Part shown: piece after piece, positions 15,001 to 18,289 of the stretch | Layout of the letters: each line of letters opens with the position of its first letter | Numbering within the stretch: the stretch's first letter is position 1 | Source: Bacillota bacterium | Lineage (GTDB): Bacteria > Bacillota > Bacilli > Bacillales_B > DSM-18226 | Direction of reading: 5' to 3' | Length of the DNA: 18,289 bases | NCBI GenBank assembly: GCA_030705665.1 | Contig: JAUZQA010000014.1 | Span: 1-18,289, forward strand | Program-made: the position numbers and the translations under genes | Notes under the pieces: generated by a model | Seen by the model: the letters and a program-made list of their open reading frames with translations, nothing else | What the model was told of the DNA's origin: nothing | Databases searched by the model: none

Positions 15001-15872
15001 CAAAATGGACGGTCAAGCTACTAACGAAGGAAGATATAAAGAAACAAGAGAAAATTGAAGAATTGGGCGATGATAATCTTCTAAACCTGGTCATGGAAAT
15101 GAAGGATGTCCCTATTCAATCCCCATTTGCAGAAGAAGTGAAACAAAGGCTATCTTGGAAATACTTGTATCAAGATGCATCCAGCCATCGATCTAAACAA
15201 TCCGTATCTGAAATAAAAAGACAGAGGGAAATCTCTGATGAATACAGCGGAACGGAATTGGTTCGAAAATTTAAGAAAACGGTTTTGAACCGTCCTAAAT
15301 TTATGCAAGAAAAATCATTGTCACCTGCAGAGCGGGGAACAGCTATGCATTTGGTGATGCAGCATGTGGATTTGTCTAAACCGATTAGCACCGAAACGAT
15401 TAAGGAACAGCTCAAATGGATGATTAACCAAGAGCTCCTGACCGAAGAGCAGGCACAGGTCATTAATGCGGAGCTTATTTTCCAATTTTTTGAATCACCT
15501 ATAGGCAGAAGATTGATCGCTTCAAGAAATGTTCAACGCGAGATCCCTTTTACGTTAACATTAGATGCCAAAGAAGTTTATATGGATTGGAAAGAGGAAC
15601 AGGAGCAGGAGCAGGTATTTGTTCAAGGTGTTATTGACTGCATTTTCGAAGATGAAAACGGGCTTGTTTTACTTGATTATAAATCAGATGGAATTAATGA
15701 CCGTTTTAAAGGTGGATTTGAACAAGCCAGGCCAATACTTGAGAACCGCTATAAACTGCAAATCGATTTGTACACAAAAGCCATTGAAAAAATTTGGAAA
15801 AGAAAAGTGGACGAAAGGTATTTGTTCTTCTTTGATGGAGCCCACTTCTTAAAATTAGATAAGCAAAGTTAA
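12078..15872 (+). CDS. addA: ATP-dependent helicase/nuclease subunit AddA
   Basis: A 1264-residue UvrD/Rep superfamily-1 helicase with a C-terminal nuclease, partner of AddB. The Q-motif WTEDQWKAI (residues 16-24) is followed by Walker A AAGSGKT (to T42), motif II VDEYQDTN (D415/E416), GDVKQSIYRFR, the NFRSR segment, motif V around TIHSSKGLEFP (815-825) and motif VI VALTRAKEKL. The nuclease motif LLDYKSDG has D1200 and K1202. In B. subtilis AddA provides the 3'-5' motor. The ATG lies inside the addB 3' end, with GGAGGGG about 9 nt upstream. Slightly longer than the B. subtilis protein (about 1232). No sbcD/sbcC follows; the stop codon lies in the arm of a terminator shared with gerPF. Confidence 0.97.
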   Translation: MDNLLNIPPKPEDATWTEDQWKAIMAKDRNILVAAAAGSGKTAVLVERIIQKILSTDDPVNVDELLVVTFTSASAAEMRHRIGEALEAAIIKNPKSRNLRTQLNLLNKASISTLHSFCMEVIRKYYYLIDLDPGFRIADETESQLLRDEVIDELFEDEYAKEGNDAFFTLVDTFTNDRSDVDLQEIVRDIYDFARSNPMPNQYLQKIVSMYEVEHVTRLEELPFIEALLYDVELQLEAAKELIKQALELTKLPGGPAPKAENFIDDLNVIDTLILAQKDSWETLYEAMKSWSFGRAKTVKGDQFDKGLSEKATKLRDKAKKKIQDLKDQLFSRKPESFLNDMGNMLPVIQTLVTLVQAFSERFAAKKQEKGIVDYSDLEHYCLEILTSGNSNDSEILPSDAALAYRSHFKEVFVDEYQDTNMVQETILKLVSKDDEQNGNLFMVGDVKQSIYRFRLAEPNLFLGKYNSFTHDGSSPGLRIDLARNFRSRHEVLDATNFLFKQIMGEKVGEIEYDERAELKPGASYPEYDSYSVELLLMDLEEGNEKAIEKTEDDSPAAEEFDPEDLEKSQLEARIMAGKIKELIQNGSQVYNPKTKSMRPIMYRDVVILLRSMTWAPQIIEEFKQHGIPVYANLSTGYFEATEVSIMMSLLRVIDNPVQDIPLAAVLRSPIVGLNETELAKIRIYQKTGSFWDAVTKFCRQKPNEDEEGFYEKTRSFYELLGKWRTLARQGSLADLIWQLYRDTQFYDFAGGLPGGKQRQANLRALYDRARQYEETSFRGLFRFLRFIERMTERGGDLGAARALGEQEDVVRIMTIHSSKGLEFPVVFIAGLAKDFNMMDIRKSYMLDKEHGFAAKYVNVEKRFSYPSLPQLAFKRKKKMEMLAEEMRILYVALTRAKEKLYLIGSVKDAAKQIEQWMEAAANHEWLLKDYVRASVKGYLDWIGPALIRHHDMKDLVQTESASPQVWNDISDHPSKWTVKLLTKEDIKKQEKIEELGDDNLLNLVMEMKDVPIQSPFAEEVKQRLSWKYLYQDASSHRSKQSVSEIKRQREISDEYSGTELVRKFKKTVLNRPKFMQEKSLSPAERGTAMHLVMQHVDLSKPISTETIKEQLKWMINQELLTEEQAQVINAELIFQFFESPIGRRLIASRNVQREIPFTLTLDAKEVYMDWKEEQEQEQVFVQGVIDCIFEDENGLVLLDYKSDGINDRFKGGFEQARPILENRYKLQIDLYTKAIEKIWKRKVDERYLFFFDGAHFLKLDKQS

Positions 15873-15914
15873 TTAAAAAGACATAAACCTCATCTGGTTT
15901 ATGTCTTTTTAATT
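15871..15914. terminator. Shared bidirectional terminator of addBA and gerP
   Basis: Perfect 19-bp arms, AATTAAAAAGACATAAACC (15871-15889) and its complement (15896-15914), enclose a 6-nt loop, with T5 runs in both directions. The addA stop (15870-15872) and the gerPF stop (15909-15911) both overlap the arms. Confidence 0.95.
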
Positions 15915-16127
15915 ATTTCCAACCGTTGGCTGGTCAATTAGATTTGTATCAAGCACGTTTGTTCCGCTTATTCCATTATTAGTGACAATGAATCCCCCAG
16001 TATTGAAACCGCCGGAACCAGAGTATGTCTTAGTGTTGCTTTTGGGGGAGACCCATGCGGTATCACCAAATTGAACGACACCACCGCCTACATTTATTAT
16101 TTGAACCGGTCCGATAATCGCAGGCAT
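15909..16127 (-). CDS. gerPF: Spore germination protein GerPF
   Basis: A small (72-residue) hydrophobic, glycine- and asparagine-rich spore-coat protein. It starts MPAIIGPVQIINVGGG, closely parallel to GerPA, and contains the KTYSGSGGFNTGGF segment also shared with GerPA. GerP proteins are made in the mother cell and let germinants cross the coat to the inner-membrane receptors. I place the start at ATG 16127, with AAAGGA 8-9 nt upstream. An ATG three codons earlier (16136) overlaps that ribosome site and is less likely. It is the last gene of the operon, separated from gerPE by about 60 bp, more than any other gap here. Confidence 0.93.
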   Translation of the reverse strand: MPAIIGPVQIINVGGGVVQFGDTAWVSPKSNTKTYSGSGGFNTGGFIVTNNGISGTNVLDTNLIDQPTVGNN

Positions 16128-16193
16128 GATAAACATCCTTTTCTATAAATTCTTTGAGGCACAAGGTAAAGTATGCTTCTCCTATCTGCTTTG

Positions 16194-16568
16194 TTATCTT
16201 TGTCGTGTCAGCAATTGACGGATATGTTTAACTCTTGCTTCCATTGATATGTTTTGACTGTTTCCAACATGTAAGACCGAGGCCGAAGAAAAACCGATCA
16301 CATTTATATGATTTACTTTGATGATTGGATGAAGATGATGTGTCTGATAACAGAAGTTTTCAGTAATAGGTGTTAATGGGATAGGCTCGGTAAAAGCAGA
16401 ATAAGCTGCAAAGTTTCCCTCATTTCCATATTCCTGTTCTTCCTCCCGCTGTACAGCTAAGGCACGTGATAATCCATTAATAATGCAGGAATCACCTAAC
16501 TGCAGGACTGACGAAAAGGAGGCAACCTTTACGTCAATTTGATCTACGTATGAGCTTCGCGGCAGCAT
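16194..16568 (-). CDS. gerPE: Spore germination protein GerPE
   Basis: A 124-residue protein of the GerPE family: MLPRSSYVDQIDVKVASFSSVLQ at the start, and the LQLGDSCIINGLSRALAVQRE and VIGFSSASVLHVGNSQNI segments. The SSASVLHVG phrase echoes GerPB and GerPD and suggests a common ancestral module. Its ATG lies 2 nt after the gerPD stop, so translation is probably coupled. It functions with the other GerP proteins in coat permeability to germinants; the molecular activity is not known. Confidence 0.92.
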   Translation of the reverse strand: MLPRSSYVDQIDVKVASFSSVLQLGDSCIINGLSRALAVQREEEQEYGNEGNFAAYSAFTEPIPLTPITENFCYQTHHLHPIIKVNHINVIGFSSASVLHVGNSQNISMEARVKHIRQLLTRQR

Positions 16569-16570
16569 GA

Positions 16571-16753
16571 TCAGGACACTTCCGCTGCTAATGGGACAAA
16601 TGGGCCGATAATCAATGATTCAGCCGGGGTATCAAAAGTTGCCGCGAGCTGAATGGTTTGGGTATCACCGACCATGAGCAGCGAGGCGCTTGCAACCCCA
16701 ATGACTCGGATCGAGTCTACGCAAATATCCCGGTTATAAACTTCAAATATCAT
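16571..16753 (-). CDS. gerPD: Spore germination protein GerPD
   Basis: A 60-residue hydrophobic protein (MIFEVYNRDICVDSIRVIGV, then SASLLMVGDTQTIQLA). It shares the ASxLxVGD motif with GerPB and GerPE. Its ATG overlaps the gerPC stop as ATGA (16750-16753), a textbook translational coupling. One cysteine. Spore-coat location is inferred from the family. Confidence 0.92.
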   Translation of the reverse strand: MIFEVYNRDICVDSIRVIGVASASLLMVGDTQTIQLAATFDTPAESLIIGPFVPLAAEVS

Positions 16754-17367
16754 GGCTGGTTCATTCCTTTCATATTTTCAGGTAAGTGTTGAAAAAATGT
16801 GAGCACGCCATTATGGATTTCTTGTTTGATGGCATTCATAATATTTTCAAGGATGACGTTGTCGTTTTCCTCAGTTCGATTTTGGGCTGCAGCTGCTTTT
16901 AAATGAAAATCAATTCGGCTTGGGAGTTGTTTTTTAATATCTTCTTTGATAAAGGATAGATATGCCTCGTTTGGCTGAATGTTTAATTTCGTTTGCGTGT
17001 CTGTGATAATATTAGGTAAATCCGTTTCTAAATAATTGTAAATGGCTTCTTCTATTTCCATCGACCGCTGCATTTGGCCTTTGGGGTCAACAGGGTAATT
17101 CATGCCTGCTTGTTTAATAGCAAGATCTTCAATTCCTTGTAAATCGGTAGGATTCAAACCGATGTTTAATGTGCCTTCAACCGTTTCAACCTTTAATTGA
17201 TCAAACTTGTACTCGATCGTGCCAACATGAATGGGCGGCTTATCTTTTAATTGTTTTATATCCGCTGCCATTTGCTTTATTAACTGCTCTAATTGAGCGA
17301 TTCGCTTATCTTGTGATTGCACACACTGTTGCAGCCATTGAATGTATTGGGAATAGTCTTGATACAA
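16750..17367 (-). CDS. gerPC: Spore germination protein GerPC
   Basis: A 205-residue hydrophilic protein, the only large one of the operon and the same length recalled for B. subtilis GerPC. The N-terminal ~40 residues (YIQWLQQCVQSQDKRIAQLEQ, then LIKQ...IKQLKDK) are a predicted coiled coil. The remainder is mixed and acidic, ending before GMNQP. The start codon is TTG at 17367, with GGGGGTGAT a few bases upstream; no ATG or GTG with a ribosome site fits. It probably acts as an organising partner for the small GerP proteins in the coat (inference). Confidence 0.92.
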   Translation of the reverse strand: MYQDYSQYIQWLQQCVQSQDKRIAQLEQLIKQMAADIKQLKDKPPIHVGTIEYKFDQLKVETVEGTLNIGLNPTDLQGIEDLAIKQAGMNYPVDPKGQMQRSMEIEEAIYNYLETDLPNIITDTQTKLNIQPNEAYLSFIKEDIKKQLPSRIDFHLKAAAAQNRTEENDNVILENIMNAIKQEIHNGVLTFFQHLPENMKGMNQP

Positions 17368-17392
17368 AAAATCACCCCCGAAAAGGTCCGAT

Positions 17393-17623
17393 CTACCTTA
17401 CTGGTGCTTGTAACGGAACGGCAGGTGCCAAAATTGTAGGAGTAGTTGGCGGAGTTCCAGGTTTTAGGGCTTGAGGAGCTGCTTTGGTAAATCCACCCGT
17501 ATTATACAGATGTGCGGTTGGTTTCACGATACCGGCACTTCCAATTTGTAAGACTGAGGCATTGGTAATTCCTCCAATTTTGATAAAATGGATATGAATC
17601 GATTGCTGAATATAAAAATTCAT
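17393..17623 (-). CDS. gerPB: Spore germination protein GerPB
   Basis: A 76-residue protein starting MNFYIQQSIHIHFIKIGGIT, with NASVLQIGSAG in the middle and a proline-rich tail (PPTTPTILAPAVPLQAP). This is the usual GerPB layout: a hydrophobic head and a disordered Pro/Ala tail. The ATG follows AAGGGTGA by about 6 nt. It lies 17 bp after gerPA and 25 bp before gerPC, in the same transcript. Confidence 0.93.
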   Translation of the reverse strand: MNFYIQQSIHIHFIKIGGITNASVLQIGSAGIVKPTAHLYNTGGFTKAAPQALKPGTPPTTPTILAPAVPLQAPVR

Positions 17624-17640
17624 TAAGAATCACCCTTAGG

Positions 17641-17862
17641 TTAAGCGTTGAGAATGATTCCTTGGTCTAAGGAATCTGGATCACTTGTATTGGTTGAGCT
17701 TTGTGTATTTTGCAGGCGCAAACTTTCACCCGTGTTAAATGAACCAGCACCGGAGAAAGTTTTTGCATTCGATAATGGCATCATTTTATATACATCACCA
17801 ATATGAAAAATAGAACTGCTCCCGAGTGTAATCACTTGGGCAACCCCGACAATAGCTGGCAT
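17641..17862 (-). CDS. gerPA: Spore germination protein GerPA
   Basis: The first gene of the operon, 73 residues, opening MPAIVGVAQVITLGSSSIFHIG and carrying KTFSGAGSFNTGE, homologous to GerPF at the other end of the operon. The ATG follows AAAGGGTG by 7 nt. A sigma-K-type promoter lies about 40-60 bp upstream, fitting mother-cell expression late in sporulation. Confidence 0.94.
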   Translation of the reverse strand: MPAIVGVAQVITLGSSSIFHIGDVYKMMPLSNAKTFSGAGSFNTGESLRLQNTQSSTNTSDPDSLDQGIILNA

Positions 17863-17896
17863 TTTTATGCACCCTTTTCTTGTATGTTATTTCTTA

Positions 17897-17923
17897 TATG
17901 GTATGTATAGGCGAATATAATGT
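17897..17923 (-). promoter_or_regulatory. Sigma-K-type promoter of gerPA-gerPF
   Basis: On the minus strand, AC (17922-17923), 16 nt, CATACCATA (17897-17905) exactly fits the sigma-K pattern AC-N16-CATAnnnTA. gerP is a sigma-K-dependent operon in B. subtilis. GerE sites were not identified with confidence. Confidence 0.75.
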
Positions 17924-18012
17924 GATTCATTCGCCCAAAAATTTAGTTATCGCCAAAAATATTCTAACAAGCGGGTATTCTCAGGAAGGTTATACATATA
18001 AGGAGAAAAATC

Positions 18013-18289
18013 ATGTTCATTCCTCAAAATCGTATTTTAGTAGTAGATGTGATCAGAGGGATCGCTTTATTTGGCATCCTAATGGTTAACATGATGTCCT
18101 TTCTTTCACCTATTCTGTACGTTAATCCATTACAATGGTGGACAGCAACAAGTGATCATTTTACATATATGATGATCGATCTCTTCTTTCGGGCAAGCTT
18201 TTATCCGCTCTTTTCACTCCTGTTTGGCTATAGTCTGGTGATCTTTCGCGAACGGGCTCTCGCAAAAGACCTGCCCTTTAACAGGCTGA
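18013..18289 (+). CDS. DUF418/YeiB-like membrane protein, N-terminal part (cut by window end)
   Basis: Ninety-two codons are visible and the frame stays open to the edge. It begins MFIPQNRILVVDVIRGIALF and continues GILMVNMMSFL. The D-x-I-R-G-x-A-L-F-G-I-x-x-x-N signature is typical of DUF418/DUF1624 acyltransferase-like membrane proteins. Hydrophobic segments cover about residues 15-38 and 57-80. Such proteins are inferred to be transporters or transacylases of the envelope; the substrate is unknown. AAGGAG ends about 7 nt before the ATG. It diverges from gerP and its promoter should lie in 17900-18000, but I see no convincing one. Confidence 0.85.
   Translation, partial: MFIPQNRILVVDVIRGIALFGILMVNMMSFLSPILYVNPLQWWTATSDHFTYMMIDLFFRASFYPLFSLLFGYSLVIFRERALAKDLPFNRL

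Overview
The window looks like a low-GC, endospore-forming Bacillaceae chromosome (Bacillus/Neobacillus-type). The reasons are an AT-rich sequence with strong Shine-Dalgarno sites, ComK, AddAB-type (not RecBCD) recombination proteins, a complete gerPA-gerPF spore-coat operon, and small Bacillus-specific proteins (IDEAL-domain YhzC, YhjD). Gene order follows the yhfI-lplJ ... yhfN ... yhzC-comK-yhjD ... signal peptidase ... addB-addA ... gerP stretch of Bacillus subtilis with insertions and deletions. The species cannot be named from this alone.

Left edge (1-1231): a 52-bp tandem repeat array runs off the window edge, followed by a leftward gene for a NERD nuclease-domain protein with a zinc ribbon. 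Next (1232-1568) is a gap holding a strong leftward promoter, a C-rich stem-loop and an intrinsic terminator. This is a convincing small-RNA gene that resembles RoxS/RsaE. Then come yhfI (metallo-beta-lactamase fold) and lplJ (lipoate-protein ligase) as a two-gene operon, three successive terminator-like hairpins, and a membrane M48/Ste24-type metalloprotease (yhfN-like).

Middle (4870-8600): leftward yhzC and rightward comK are divergent. The comK upstream region holds a CodY-like box, a perfect 16-bp palindrome and an extended -10 element. comK and a leftward yhjD-like gene converge with only 3 bp between their stop codons. A LytR-CpsA-Psr (LCP) wall-polymer ligase and a type I signal peptidase follow, both in envelope biogenesis and secretion. 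Downstream of the peptidase lies a structured ~210-bp GC-rich element that looks like a dispersed intergenic repeat, then a terminator.

Right half (8600-18289): addB and addA overlap and encode the double-strand-break end-processing helicase-nuclease, with the AddB Fe-S cysteines and both nuclease motifs intact. A shared terminator with 19-bp arms contains the stop codons of addA and of convergent gerPF. The six-gene gerP operon reads leftward from a sigma-K-type promoter. The right edge cuts a rightward DUF418/YeiB-like membrane protein gene.

Most of the window is ordinary Bacillaceae core genome. The parts worth a second look are non-coding: the 52-bp array with a variable core, the sRNA locus, the structured repeat, the comK control region and several terminators not explained by neighbouring genes.
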